Positions 53,951-63,333 of a DNA stretch of 64,000 nucleotides are shown piece after piece. Source of the stretch: Bradyrhizobium sp. CCBAU 53351 (lineage in GTDB: Bacteria > Pseudomonadota > Alphaproteobacteria > Rhizobiales > Xanthobacteraceae). The translations under genes and the position numbers were made by a program. Within the stretch, counting starts at the first letter, position 1; each line of letters opens with the position of its first letter. Location of the stretch: assembly GCF_015291745.1 (NCBI RefSeq), contig NZ_CP030059.1, positions 5,855,501 to 5,919,500 of the forward strand. Direction: 5' to 3'. A model generated the notes under the pieces. The model worked only from the letters and a program-made list of their open reading frames with translations. It made no database searches and was not told the DNA's origin.

Positions 53951-54163
53951 GTGCCTAGAATCAAATCTGACCACGGAACCATCACCTTCTTTCTCGCGTC
54001 CGGTGCAACTCGGCAGATGTGCCAGCTCGCCACGACGTTCAACACGCAGAAGCAGGCCTTCAGCTATTTGCAGAGGAATCGAACCGAGTTCGAGCGTATT
54101 GCTCGGGCACGGCTTGCTTCAGGAGAGCTCGAAGACGGGATCGTCGTGCTTTCGATGCTTTAG
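53951..54163 (+). CDS. small hypothetical protein, GTG start
   Basis: A 70-residue protein starting at GTG (MPRIKSDHGTITFFLASGAT), with GGAGAG eight bases upstream. It has a strand-like N-terminus and a helix (TQKQAFSYLQRNRTEFERIA). Similar short proteins occur in Bradyrhizobium as I recall. Function unknown. Confidence 0.6.
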   Translation: MPRIKSDHGTITFFLASGATRQMCQLATTFNTQKQAFSYLQRNRTEFERIARARLASGELEDGIVVLSML

Positions 54164-54201
54164 CCAAAGCGCTCGGGCTGTATGGCCGGCTCGCCGCGAT
54201 C

Positions 54202-54438
54202 TCAATTGATCGACTGAACTTTTTCGCAAACGAATATCGCTCTCAACACCGGTCCGCTCGCATCCCGAACATTGACGGCCAAACCGTCGCTGCTGGCGAG
54301 TGGCTCAAGCTGTCTGGCGATGTCGGCCAGAGACATCGCGGCCTCGACCTCCGCGGCGCGTTGGCCGGCCAGATCCAGGCCTTCTTCGTCAACGACGAGC
54401 GCTTCACCATCCCAGATGTCGAAGTAGAAGAGCGACAT
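54202..54438 (-). CDS. DUF6894 family small protein
   Basis: A 78-residue protein with the pattern SLFYFDIWDGEALVVDEEGLDLAGQRAAEVEAAMSLADIAR-type start, characteristic of DUF6894 proteins: an F-D-x-x-D strand, then D-x-E-G and a long helix. It begins one base before the end of the upstream small gene. Function unknown; these genes are numerous in Bradyrhizobium. Confidence 0.7.
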   Translation of the reverse strand: MSLFYFDIWDGEALVVDEEGLDLAGQRAAEVEAAMSLADIARQLEPLASSDGLAVNVRDASGPVLRAIFVCEKVQSIN

Positions 54439-54624
54439 CTAACGCGTCCTGTCGGACGGGCTTGGTCGGTCGGCTTCCCTCGCCAACCGTTCAGCCTTCA
54501 ATCGTTCCCGGTTATCCTTGAAAGCCTGTTCCGCTTTCTCGTAGTCGGTCGCCGGCTTTGCCGCGGCCTGCTTGAAGTGGCTGTTCGCCTCATCCTCTGC
54601 ACGCGATTGGGAATGCCGTTTCAT
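54439..54624 (-). CDS. small charged hypothetical protein
   Basis: A 61-residue helical, highly charged protein (MKRHSQSRAEDEANSHFKQA and on). GAGG precedes the ATG at 54624. It abuts the DUF6894 gene and probably shares its transcript. No recognised domain. Confidence 0.55.
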   Translation of the reverse strand: MKRHSQSRAEDEANSHFKQAAAKPATDYEKAEQAFKDNRERLKAERLAREADRPSPSDRTR

Positions 54625-54688
54625 CTTACGTCCTCTATCTCTCCGGCGGCCCGAAGTCCTCCGGTATGGGGGCTTCCAGGTGGTCGCC

Positions 54689-55043
54689 TCATTCCTGGAT
54701 CGGCTTGCCGCGTTTGGCACGATCAATTCGCACGCGTCCGAACTCCTTGGGTCCATCGAGCAGATCCTGCTTGCGGATTGCCCGATCGTCCGCTGTCGTC
54801 GTCGCGTCGCCTATGCGATCAATCGTATCGCCGGCCATTTCGCGGGCGCGCAGCTTCTGTCGATCCTGGTCGGCGTGCGTAAGCCCCAGCTCCACCAAGC
54901 GAGCTATTGCCTGGGACAGACTGGGCGTTTTCTTCCTGAAACGCCATCCATGCCGTGATGGCTCCGAGCAGCGGTTGCGACGGTCGAAAACCTGCCGATC
55001 GAACCAAGGGAATGGCGTCTTCCGGTCTCTTCGTCGGGCCCAT
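54689..55043 (-). pseudogene. frameshifted ribbon-helix-helix protein gene
   Basis: The first part, from the ATG at 55043 with GGAGG four bases upstream, reads MGPTKRPEDAIPLVRSAGFR and on to ITAWMAFQEE. The second part, in another frame to 54689, reads TPSLSQAIARLVELGL, then a charged helical tail. Removing one A from the AAAA run at 54928-54931 joins them into one protein of about 117 residues with the layout of a ribbon-helix-helix regulator. It is either a decayed gene, a slippage site or a sequencing error. Confidence 0.6.
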
Positions 55044-55096
55044 GCATCCTCCAAACTGGATACGGCGTGGCGCCCCTCCGCAGGTATCATAGATCA

Positions 55097-55121
55097 AACC
55101 GCCGGCGTTCCGATACGTTCC
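55097..55121 (-). promoter_or_regulatory. possible EcfG-type stress promoter
   Basis: On the minus strand GGAAC-N16-GGTT, near the alphaproteobacterial general-stress consensus GGAAC-N16/17-CGTT with one mismatch, about 55 bp before the ribbon-helix-helix gene. Confidence 0.3.
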
Positions 55122-55152
55122 TATTGGCCGAGGAAGATCGCCGGTTCGGCAA

Positions 55153-57753
55153 TTATGCCGACCGCTTCACCCCGGCCATGCCAGCCGGTCCAACCCCGAG
55201 CCGCGCCAGCATCGTCTTCGCCTGCTCGGCGCAATGCTCGATCAGCCAGCGCTCGAAGGCGACGGGGGGAAGCGCGGGGGCGTAGAGGAAACCCTGCACG
55301 ACGTCGCAGCCGAGCTCGGCCAGCGTCTTGCGCTGGCCGTCGGTCTCGACGCCTTCGGCGACGACGGTCATGCCGAGGCCCTGGCCGACGCGCACCACGG
55401 CGGTGGCGATGGCGAGGGCGCCTGCATCCTTCTCGATATCGCGCATGAAACTGCGGTCGATCTTGAGTTCGCGGATCGGCAGATGCGCGAGGCGGCTGAG
55501 GCTGGAATAGCCGGTGCCGAAATCGTCCACCGAGAGGCCGACGCCGAGCTCGCGGATCGCGTTCATCGTCTCGAGGGCGGCAACGCTGTCCTGCATGAAC
55601 GCGCCTTCGGTGATCTCCAGCATCAAGGCTTCCGCCGGCAGATCGTATTCGGCGAGGATGTCCTTGAGCCGCGCGGCCAACGTGACGTTGCGGAAATTGA
55701 TCGGCGACAGGTTCACCGACACGCAGGGGATGTCGAGACCGGCGCGGCGCCAGCTCGCCATCTGCCGGCAGGCCTCGCGCACCGACCACAGGCCGATCTG
55801 CTCGATCAGGCCGCACTCCTCGGCGAGCGGAATGAACTTCGCCGGCGAGACGTTGCCGAGCTCGGCGTCATGCCAGCGTGACAGCGCCTCGACGCCGTGG
55901 ATCGCGCCGTCGGAGCTGCGGATCTGCGGCTGGTAACTCAGGCTGAGCGCTCCTTCCGCGACGGCGCGACGGAGCGCTGCGATCAGCGCCAGACGTTGCT
56001 CGGTGAGCGCGTTCATCTCGGCGCTGAAGATGCGATGGGTCGAGCGCCCGGCCTGTTTGGCCATGTACATGGCGGCGTCGGCCTGCTGCATCAGCGTGTC
56101 GATGTCGGTCGCATGGTCGGGATAGAGGCTGATGCCGATGCTGGCCGACATCGGCATCAGCTTCGATCCCAGCCTCAAGGGCGCGGCGAGCGCCTCGGTG
56201 ATCCCGGCCGCGACGCGCTCGGCGTCTTGCGCGTTGCGCTGCGGCAGCAGGATGACGAATTCGTCGCCGCCGAGCCGTCCCAGCATGTCTTCGGGGCCGA
56301 TCTGCTCGCGCAGACGCTGGGCCAGCTGGATCAGCAGCTCGTCACCGGCGGCGTGACCAAGCGTGTCGTTGACGTCCTTGAAATGATCGACGTCGAGGAA
56401 GGCCAGCGCGATATGGCTGCCGGTCGGGCAGGCATCGATCGCGGTGGTGATCAGATTCCGCAGCTGCGCGCGGTTCGGCAGGCCGGTGAGGATGTCGTGA
56501 TAGGCGAGCCGCGCGATCTCGGCGCGTGCCTCCTTGCGCTCGATCGCGAAGGCTCCGAGATTGACGCAAGCCTCGACGATGCGCCGGTGCCAGTTGCTCG
56601 GCGCGCGAGGCTCCCGATAGTAGAAGGCGAAGGTCGCGATGACTCGGCCGTCCTTGGCCTTGACCGGGGTCGACCAGCAGGCGCGCAGGCCGATCGCAAG
56701 CGGCATCGCCTTGTAGGGTTGCCAGCGGTGATCGGTCTCGAGGTCGGTCGCCAGCACCGGCTTGCCGTAGAAGGCGGCAGTGCCGCAGGAGCCGACATTC
56801 GGGCCGATCGCAATCCCGTCCAGCGCGCGTGAATAATCCTCCGGCAGCGAGGGACCGCCGAGCGGGTGGATCAGGCCGGCGGCATCGACGTGGAGCAGCG
56901 AACAGACGACGTCCGGCGCGATCTCCTCGACGCGGCGGCATAGCCGGTCGGCGATGTCGGTAATCGGAACTTCGTCCGCGAGCGAGCCCATGATGAGCTG
57001 CTGCAGCGAGCGCAACTGCTTGGTCTCGGTGATGTCCTCGAGCAGCGCGAAGATGTGCCTGACCTGGCCCTTCTTGTCGCGGAAAGCATCGATCCGGGCG
57101 CAGACCCAGATCTCCTCGCCATCCTTGTCGTAGGCGAGCACTTCGGCTTCGCCGCGGCGACCGCCATGCATCAGTCGCTTGACGAGCCTCTCGACCGCCC
57201 TGCGGTCGGTGTGACAGCCGGCGATCAGCTCGCCTGCGCGGCGGCCCTCGGCCTCATCGCTGGCGTAGCCGAACAGCGCCGTGAAAGCCGAGTTGACGTA
57301 GACGATGTTCTGCTCGGTATCGGTGATGATCACCGCCCGGTTGGTCTGATCGGAGACGGCGTGGAGAAGTCCGATCCTGACGCGGCGCTCGGCATCCGCG
57401 GTGACGTCGCGCGCGAACACGACGCGATGGGTCGCGCCGTCATGCGCAATCGACGACAGCGATATCGCGGCACGGATCCGGCTGCCATCGTTCCGCACGA
57501 GGCTGATCTCGTCGCGGAATTCCGCGACCGGATCGGCCTGAAGGCATTTCAGGGTGAGAATTCCGGCATCGCGGCCGAGCGCGTCGGTGCGCGCGAGCTT
57601 CCAGATCCGCTCCGCACTGGCGTTGAAATGCGTGATGCGATGCGCGCTGTCGACGATGACGACGCCATCGTCGGCGCGCTCCAGCGCAGCAAGCAGCACG
57701 TCCGAAGTTTCTGTCACAACACCATCGCAAGCAGACATCGGTGGACCGGGCAT
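55153..57753 (-). CDS. PAS-PAS-GAF-GGDEF-EAL c-di-GMP turnover protein
   Basis: An 866-residue soluble protein. The order is PAS (about 15-125), PAS with a PAC tail (about 130-245, FALLEDITETKQ), GAF (about 265-400), GGDEF motif at 495-499 and EAL motif at 622-624. The EAL residues are intact (NLSPINF, LEITEG, DDFGTGYSSL, KIDRSF, VAEGVE), so phosphodiesterase activity is likely. The GGDEF motif is intact, but the RxxD inhibitory site is missing (GPED instead). The domain order recalls the DosP family, but haem binding is not claimed. Monocistronic. Confidence 0.9.
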   Translation of the reverse strand: MPGPPMSACDGVVTETSDVLLAALERADDGVVIVDSAHRITHFNASAERIWKLARTDALGRDAGILTLKCLQADPVAEFRDEISLVRNDGSRIRAAISLSSIAHDGATHRVVFARDVTADAERRVRIGLLHAVSDQTNRAVIITDTEQNIVYVNSAFTALFGYASDEAEGRRAGELIAGCHTDRRAVERLVKRLMHGGRRGEAEVLAYDKDGEEIWVCARIDAFRDKKGQVRHIFALLEDITETKQLRSLQQLIMGSLADEVPITDIADRLCRRVEEIAPDVVCSLLHVDAAGLIHPLGGPSLPEDYSRALDGIAIGPNVGSCGTAAFYGKPVLATDLETDHRWQPYKAMPLAIGLRACWSTPVKAKDGRVIATFAFYYREPRAPSNWHRRIVEACVNLGAFAIERKEARAEIARLAYHDILTGLPNRAQLRNLITTAIDACPTGSHIALAFLDVDHFKDVNDTLGHAAGDELLIQLAQRLREQIGPEDMLGRLGGDEFVILLPQRNAQDAERVAAGITEALAAPLRLGSKLMPMSASIGISLYPDHATDIDTLMQQADAAMYMAKQAGRSTHRIFSAEMNALTEQRLALIAALRRAVAEGALSLSYQPQIRSSDGAIHGVEALSRWHDAELGNVSPAKFIPLAEECGLIEQIGLWSVREACRQMASWRRAGLDIPCVSVNLSPINFRNVTLAARLKDILAEYDLPAEALMLEITEGAFMQDSVAALETMNAIRELGVGLSVDDFGTGYSSLSRLAHLPIRELKIDRSFMRDIEKDAGALAIATAVVRVGQGLGMTVVAEGVETDGQRKTLAELGCDVVQGFLYAPALPPVAFERWLIEHCAEQAKTMLARLGVGPAGMAGVKRSA

Positions 57754-57893
57754 AGGGAAGAAGCGGCAATCGGCCCGAGGCTAACGCTCCGATGGTGTCC
57801 AAGACGTTTTTGCAATCCTCCCTCGCATTTGCCAAGCCGCGACATGCTTAACATTCCGCGAAGGAAGCGCAGGTAATGCGGTGTGCCCGGAAC

Positions 57894-59192
57894 TCACTCC
57901 GCGGTTCGGCCCTGGAGTTCGTGCAGCCGGCCGGCGACGGCCCGCACCTTTCCCGGCGATGCCCGCCAGATCGACAGCGCCGACAATCCACTCACGATCA
58001 TCGCGATGCCGAAGGCGAGCGTGTAGTCGCCGGCGCGATCATAGAGCAGGCCGGTCACCCACGGTCCGGCCGCACCGCCCGCCAGCGCCGCCAGCATGAT
58101 CGTACCGAAGATGCTGCCCTGGTGCTTGCCCTGGAATATCTCGAACACCACCGCGCCCATGATCGAGGTGAGGCCGTAGCCGAGCGCACCTTGCGCGAAC
58201 ACCATGACGTAAACAAGCCAGAGCGAGGGTTGATACTTCAAGGCGATCAGCGCGGCGAAGCAGATCACGAAGCCCGCACAGCTGATCGCCCAGACCCACT
58301 CCCGTCCGATGCGATCGGAGACATGGCCCAGCACGATCTGGCCGGGAATGCCGAGCACGCTGACGATACCGAGCGCCCACACCGCGACACCGGGACTGAA
58401 GCCGATGTCGAGCAGGAATTTTGTCTGATGCACCTGCACCGCGTACCAGATGTACAGGCCGGAGAAATAGCCGATCGCGATCCACCAGAAGCGCGCGGTC
58501 GCAACGGCGCGTTTCAGCGTCCAGTCGGTGTTGACCCAAACGGGATCGACGATGTTGGAGATCGGTTGGGCATCGCCCGCAGCCGGGGCGGCATCGCCGT
58601 CCGGCTCGAGGCCGATGTCCTGCGGGCGCTTGTGCAGCAGCAAGTTGACCGGCGCCAGCACCACCAGGATGAGCAGGCCCATCGCGGTGCAGGCGGTGCG
58701 CCAGCCGGTCTGTTCGATCATGTGCTGCACCCATGGCAGCAGCGTCACCGAGCCGATGCCGACGCCGGCGAAGGCGATGCCGATGGCAAACCCGCGCTTG
58801 CGGATGAACCAGTTCGGCAGGAACAGCGACTGGCCGGAATAACCGAGACACACCGAGCCGGCGCCGACCATGACGCCGATGGTGACATAGAGATGCCAGG
58901 GCGCGCTGGTGAGCGGCGCGAGCAGCAAGCCGCCCCCCATCAGCACGACCCCGAGTTCCATCACCGCGCGCGGGCCGGCGCGGTCCATCAAGCGGCCGAT
59001 CAGCGGGCTGACCACGCCCGACACGACGAAGCCGAAAGAGAACGCGCCGGCGGTCACGCCACGCTCCCAGCCGAATTCGGAGATGATCGGCGGAAAGAAC
59101 AATGAGAAGGCGGTACGCGCGTTGACGCCGATGGCCATGGTGACGAAGGTCACGGCGACCACGACCCAGCCGTAGAAGAACGGAAGCCGCAT
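57894..59192 (-). CDS. major facilitator superfamily transporter
   Basis: A 432-residue, 12-helix transporter. The MFS A-loop motif appears as GRLMDRAGPRAVM between helices 2 and 3 and as GHVSDRIGREWVW in the second half. The central loop (about residues 200-225) is Pro/Ala/Asp-rich. The start FYGWVVVAVTFVTMAIGVNARTAFSLFFPP is like the oxalate/formate and monocarboxylate group of MFS proteins, so an organic acid is a reasonable guess. No linked catabolic gene. Confidence 0.87.
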   Translation of the reverse strand: MRLPFFYGWVVVAVTFVTMAIGVNARTAFSLFFPPIISEFGWERGVTAGAFSFGFVVSGVVSPLIGRLMDRAGPRAVMELGVVLMGGGLLLAPLTSAPWHLYVTIGVMVGAGSVCLGYSGQSLFLPNWFIRKRGFAIGIAFAGVGIGSVTLLPWVQHMIEQTGWRTACTAMGLLILVVLAPVNLLLHKRPQDIGLEPDGDAAPAAGDAQPISNIVDPVWVNTDWTLKRAVATARFWWIAIGYFSGLYIWYAVQVHQTKFLLDIGFSPGVAVWALGIVSVLGIPGQIVLGHVSDRIGREWVWAISCAGFVICFAALIALKYQPSLWLVYVMVFAQGALGYGLTSIMGAVVFEIFQGKHQGSIFGTIMLAALAGGAAGPWVTGLLYDRAGDYTLAFGIAMIVSGLSALSIWRASPGKVRAVAGRLHELQGRTAE

Positions 59193-59322
59193 GATGTGAT
59201 TGTTTCACCCCTAGATGGTGCTACCGACCATCCGGAGCGGTCCGGGTCAAGCGCTTTTCGCTTGTACGCTCGAGCCGCGGGGCTCGCATGATGCCAGAGC
59301 CTGGGCATGATGCTTCCGCATC

Positions 59323-59406
59323 GTCATGGCCGGGCGTGTCCCGGCCATGCACGCCCTTGTCAACGAGACATAGAACGTGGATGCCCGGGACAAGGCCCGG
59401 CATGGC
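59323..59406. repeat. palindromic dispersed element, family C, copy 2
   Basis: CATGGCCGGG-CGTGT-CCCGGCCATG hairpin, then AGAACGTGGATGCCCGGGAC followed by AAGGCCCGG. Shares its left hairpin, spacer motif and right part with copy 1 at 44909-44988, in the same orientation. Located between the MFS gene and the stop of the CHASE/GGDEF/EAL gene. Confidence 0.7.
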
Positions 59407-59440
59407 GGCTTCTTGTTCAAGGACCTTAGAGGCGGTGCGC

Positions 59441-61870
59441 TCAGGCGGCGTCGCGGCGCGACGGTTTGGCGGGGGCGTCGAACAGGATCCGCTCGATCGG
59501 CTGCGGGCGGCCGAACAGATAGCCTTGCGCGAAATTGACGCCGAGCGCCTTCAGCCGCTCGTACTCCTCGCGGGTCTCGACGCCCTCGGCCGTCACCGAC
59601 ATGTCGAGCCCGCGCGCCAGCGTCACGATCGAGGAGATGATGGCGGAGCTGCGCGGCTGCTGCGTGAGATTGCGGATGAACGACTTGTCGATCTTGATCT
59701 TGTCGAACGGGAACGCGGTCAGGTAGCTCAGCGAGGAATAGCCGGTCCCGAAATCGTCGAGCGCGAGCTCGATGCCGAGCTGCTTGAGCCGCTGCATGAA
59801 GGCGTGGTTCTCGCCGCCGCGTTCCAGCAGGACGGATTCGGTGATCTCGATCTCCAGCCGGTGCGGCGGCAGGCCGGAATCCGCGAGCGCCGCGCAGATC
59901 ACCTCGAACAGCTCGGCTTCCTTGAACTGGATCGGCGACAAATTGACGGCGACCGCGAGATTGGAAGGCCAGCCGGCCGCATCAGCGCAGGCGCGCCGCA
60001 GCACGAATTCGCCGAGCGGCACGATCAGCCCGGTCTCCTCCGCAAGCTGGATGAACTGGTCCGGCGGGATCAGGCCGCGGGTCGGATGCCGCCAGCGCAC
60101 CAGCGCCTCGAAGCCGCGCCGCGCGCCGCTGAGGGCGTCGATGAACGGCTGGTAATGCACCTCCAACTGGCACCGCGCGATGGCGTCGCGCAGGTCCCCC
60201 TCCAGCGTATTGCGGGCCTCCAGCTCGGCCGACATCGCCTCGTCGTAGATGGTGAAGCAGTTGCGGCCCGCCGATTTCGACCGATAGAGCGCAAGGTCCG
60301 CCTTCTTCAGCAATTGCTCCTGATCGCTGCCGTGATCCGGCGCGATGGCAATGCCGATGCTGGTGCCGATCTCGACGCGGTGGCCGGGCAGGAGGAACGG
60401 TTCGGTCAAGAGCTTGGCGATCCGCGCCGCCAGCTCGGTCGAGCAGGCGCGCTGATCCGCGCCGGCTTCCTGGATGACGGCGAACTCGTCGCCGCCGAGC
60501 CGCGCCAGCACGTCGTTGGCGCGCACGGCGGATTTCAGCCGCTGTGCCACCTGGCGCAGCAGCGCATCGCCGGCGCCGTGACCGAGGGAATCGTTGACGT
60601 TCTTGAAGCGATCGAGGTCGAGCATCAGGATCGAGAACGGCAGGCCGCGCACGCCCAGTTGGCTGTTCATCTCGTCGAGCCGGGTCAGGAAGAAGGCGCG
60701 GTTCGGCAATCCGGTCAGGATGTCGGTCTGAGCGAGCTCGAGCACCCGCCGGTTGGCCAATGACAGCCGCCGTGAATTGCGGCTCGCGAGCATGAGATAG
60801 GTCGACAACGACAGCGTCAGCAGCAAGCCGACGATCAGCACCGCGCCCGCGCGATCATAGGTCGTCTCCAGCGCACCGCCGGCGGTCGGAACCGCACGCA
60901 CCTGCCAATCGGTATCCCCGATCTTCAGGCTGCCCGACCAGTGCAGCGCCCGCGCGACGTCGCGCATGGACTGCGGCGCCGTGGCCGCCGACGAATAGTC
61001 CGGCAGCATCTGCTCCAGGCCGACGATCTGCGCCGTGAACGGCGGATAGACGTTCATGCTGACCGCGGGGCTTGCGCCTGTGGTCACGCGAATGGTCTGA
61101 ATCAACAGCGGCAGGTCGAAGATGCCGACCACGAAGCCGGCGAGATTGCGACGCCGGTCCGCAACCGTCTCGCGCGACGTCCCCTTGGCATAGACGGGAA
61201 CGGCAACGAGGACGTCGGGCAGCCGGCCCCCCTCCTTCGGTTCGAACAGGCGCGTGCGGATGGCCGCGACCTTGTCGTTGTCGCGCGCGCGCTCCAGAAC
61301 CGCGCGGCGCTCCGGAACGGTGGCGTAGTCCATGCCGTAGACCAACGAGGTCTTCGGCTGGGTCGAGTAGAACACCGGAAAGTACTCGTCGCCCTGCGGC
61401 GCAGTCACGAATTTCTCGCCTTGAAGCGCCTTGATGCGATAGCCGGACACACCGTCCGTGATCGCCGCAGTCTCGTACTCGACGCGTTCCTTGCGGTTGA
61501 CGCGCGGCAGCCAGGCAATGCGCAGCATGCCGGGATGGCGCTCGAACAGGCGGGCGCTGAAGGTCTCGAACTCGCTGCGGGTGACTTCGTCGTTGGTCGA
61601 TTCGAACAGCGTGCGCAGCGCGACCAGCCTCGAGATGTACTCGCCCATGCCGTTCTGCATGACGATCGCTTCGGTCTCGGCCGCGTTCTCGAACTCGATC
61701 CTGTTGACGCGATCTTCCCACCGCGCCACGGCGGCCGCACCCACGACCGAGAACAGAAGGCCGACGCCGACCGCGACGAGCGCAGGGCGATAGAGCCCGA
61801 GCAGCGGCGCAGCACGCCACCATCCGGTCATCCGCCTTCGATCCTGATCGTTCTGATCGCGATCGCCCAT
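59441..61870 (-). CDS. CHASE-GGDEF-EAL membrane c-di-GMP turnover protein
   Basis: An 809-residue protein. One membrane helix near residues 30-50 and another near 340-365 enclose a periplasmic CHASE sensor (VALRTLFESTNDEVTRSEFETFS, LPRVNRKERVEYE). GGDEF at 459-463 has an RxxD inhibitory site (RAND) before it. EAL at 588-590 is intact with NLSPIQF, IEITES, DDFGTGYSSL, KIDKSF and TAEGVE. It may make or break c-di-GMP in response to an external ligand. An internal ATG at 61831 is a possible start. Confidence 0.9.
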   Translation of the reverse strand: MGDRDQNDQDRRRMTGWWRAAPLLGLYRPALVAVGVGLLFSVVGAAAVARWEDRVNRIEFENAAETEAIVMQNGMGEYISRLVALRTLFESTNDEVTRSEFETFSARLFERHPGMLRIAWLPRVNRKERVEYETAAITDGVSGYRIKALQGEKFVTAPQGDEYFPVFYSTQPKTSLVYGMDYATVPERRAVLERARDNDKVAAIRTRLFEPKEGGRLPDVLVAVPVYAKGTSRETVADRRRNLAGFVVGIFDLPLLIQTIRVTTGASPAVSMNVYPPFTAQIVGLEQMLPDYSSAATAPQSMRDVARALHWSGSLKIGDTDWQVRAVPTAGGALETTYDRAGAVLIVGLLLTLSLSTYLMLASRNSRRLSLANRRVLELAQTDILTGLPNRAFFLTRLDEMNSQLGVRGLPFSILMLDLDRFKNVNDSLGHGAGDALLRQVAQRLKSAVRANDVLARLGGDEFAVIQEAGADQRACSTELAARIAKLLTEPFLLPGHRVEIGTSIGIAIAPDHGSDQEQLLKKADLALYRSKSAGRNCFTIYDEAMSAELEARNTLEGDLRDAIARCQLEVHYQPFIDALSGARRGFEALVRWRHPTRGLIPPDQFIQLAEETGLIVPLGEFVLRRACADAAGWPSNLAVAVNLSPIQFKEAELFEVICAALADSGLPPHRLEIEITESVLLERGGENHAFMQRLKQLGIELALDDFGTGYSSLSYLTAFPFDKIKIDKSFIRNLTQQPRSSAIISSIVTLARGLDMSVTAEGVETREEYERLKALGVNFAQGYLFGRPQPIERILFDAPAKPSRRDAA

Positions 61871-62117
61871 CTTGAAAGCCGCCGTCCCCTATCCCGCGAC
61901 AGCCGGAACCTCTGGTTGAGGCTGCGGCCCGGCTATCGGAACAAGACCGCGGTTAAGAACTGCACAATTTCGGAACCGGATCGTTCCGCACTGCATGGAT
62001 TAGTTAACGAAGTGCGCGAATGACTGGGCATAGTGGAAACAACTTGCCGGTTTTGCCCGGAGTACTACGGCCCTTCGATACCGTGCCGCTTAGCGAGCTA
62101 TTCAGGCTCGCAGGGAT

Positions 62118-63326
62118 ATGTTGCGGAAGGTTTCTTCCAGCATCCGGCAAGACCTTCCGATGTATCGATTTCGATCAACGAGATCCGTTGTCCTGACCTT
62201 CCTGCTCCTGTCAGCGACCGCGCTCGCCGCCAGAGGCGATGAGACCGGCGTCAGCGAGGATGCGATCCTGTTCGGCCAGGCCGCCGCGCTGGAAGGCCCC
62301 TCCTCCGCGCTTGGACAGCGCATGCGGCAAGGCATCGTCGCAGCCTTCACCGAGATCAACGCCAAAGGCGGCGTGCACGGCCGCAAGCTCCAGCTCGTCA
62401 GCCGCGACGACGGCTACGACCCCGATCGTTCTGTGGCCGAGACGTTGCACCTGATCGAGGACGACAAGGTGTTCGCGCTGATCGGCGCGGTGGGCACGCC
62501 GACCGCGATGGCGACAATTCCGATCACCAGCGCCAGGAACGTTCCCTTCATCGGCCCGTTCAGCGGCGCCGAATTCCTGCGCGACCTCGAGCTCACGAAT
62601 GTCGTCAACATCCGCGCGAGCTATGGTGCGGAAGCCGAAGCCTGGGTCAAGCACCTCACCGAGGATCGCCACTTCACCCGCATCGGCATCTTCTACCAGG
62701 ACGATTCCTTCGGCCGCGACGGGCTGAGCGGTGTGAAGCGCGCACTCGCCAAGCGCGGCCTCGAGCTTGCCGCCGAAGGCACCTTCGAGCGCAACACCCG
62801 GGCGGTGACGGCCGCCTGGCGAACGATCAAGCGTGCCGAGCCCGAGGCCATCGTGATGGTCGGGACCTATGGGCCCTGCGCGGAGTTCATCAAGCTCGCA
62901 CACCGCAGCGGTTTCTATCCGACCTTCGTCAACATCTCCTTCGTCGGCGCCACCGCGCTTGCCAGGGAGCTTGGCCCCGAGGGCGAAGGCGTCATCGTCT
63001 CGCAGGTCGTGCCGTTTCCGTGGGACCGCTCGCTCGAGCTCGTCGCCGACTACCAGGCGGCGCAGAAGGCGTTCGATCCGACGCTGACGCCGGACTTCGT
63101 GTCGCTGGAAGGCTATCTCTCCGGCCGCCTCGCGGCCGCGGCGCTGGAAATCGCCGGGCCGAAACCGACCCGCGCGAGCCTGCTCCGCGCCATCAACAAT
63201 GTCGGCCGTTTCGACATCAGCGGCAGCACCGTCACCGTCGGCGTGCGCACATTCGACACACCGCCGAAGGTGTTTCTGACGGTGATCCAGAAGGACGGGA
63301 CGTTCAAGGCTGTGGACCGGCTGTAG
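62118..63326 (+). CDS. ABC transporter substrate-binding protein, branched-chain amino acid type
   Basis: A 402-residue periplasmic binding protein (Peripla_BP_6 family). The signal sequence VVLTFLLLSATALAARG is preceded by a long basic arm if the ATG at 62118 is used; the ATG at 62160 is an alternative. Family patterns are ILFGQAAALEGPSSALGQRMRQGI, EINAKGGVHGRKLQLVSRDDGYDP and IFYQDDSFGRDGLSGV. No permease or ATPase genes lie nearby. Such orphan binding proteins can feed a distant transporter or a sensor; the neighbouring CHASE-domain protein is encoded divergently. Confidence 0.88.
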   Translation: MLRKVSSSIRQDLPMYRFRSTRSVVLTFLLLSATALAARGDETGVSEDAILFGQAAALEGPSSALGQRMRQGIVAAFTEINAKGGVHGRKLQLVSRDDGYDPDRSVAETLHLIEDDKVFALIGAVGTPTAMATIPITSARNVPFIGPFSGAEFLRDLELTNVVNIRASYGAEAEAWVKHLTEDRHFTRIGIFYQDDSFGRDGLSGVKRALAKRGLELAAEGTFERNTRAVTAAWRTIKRAEPEAIVMVGTYGPCAEFIKLAHRSGFYPTFVNISFVGATALARELGPEGEGVIVSQVVPFPWDRSLELVADYQAAQKAFDPTLTPDFVSLEGYLSGRLAAAALEIAGPKPTRASLLRAINNVGRFDISGSTVTVGVRTFDTPPKVFLTVIQKDGTFKAVDRL

Positions 63327-63333
63327 GGCCGCT

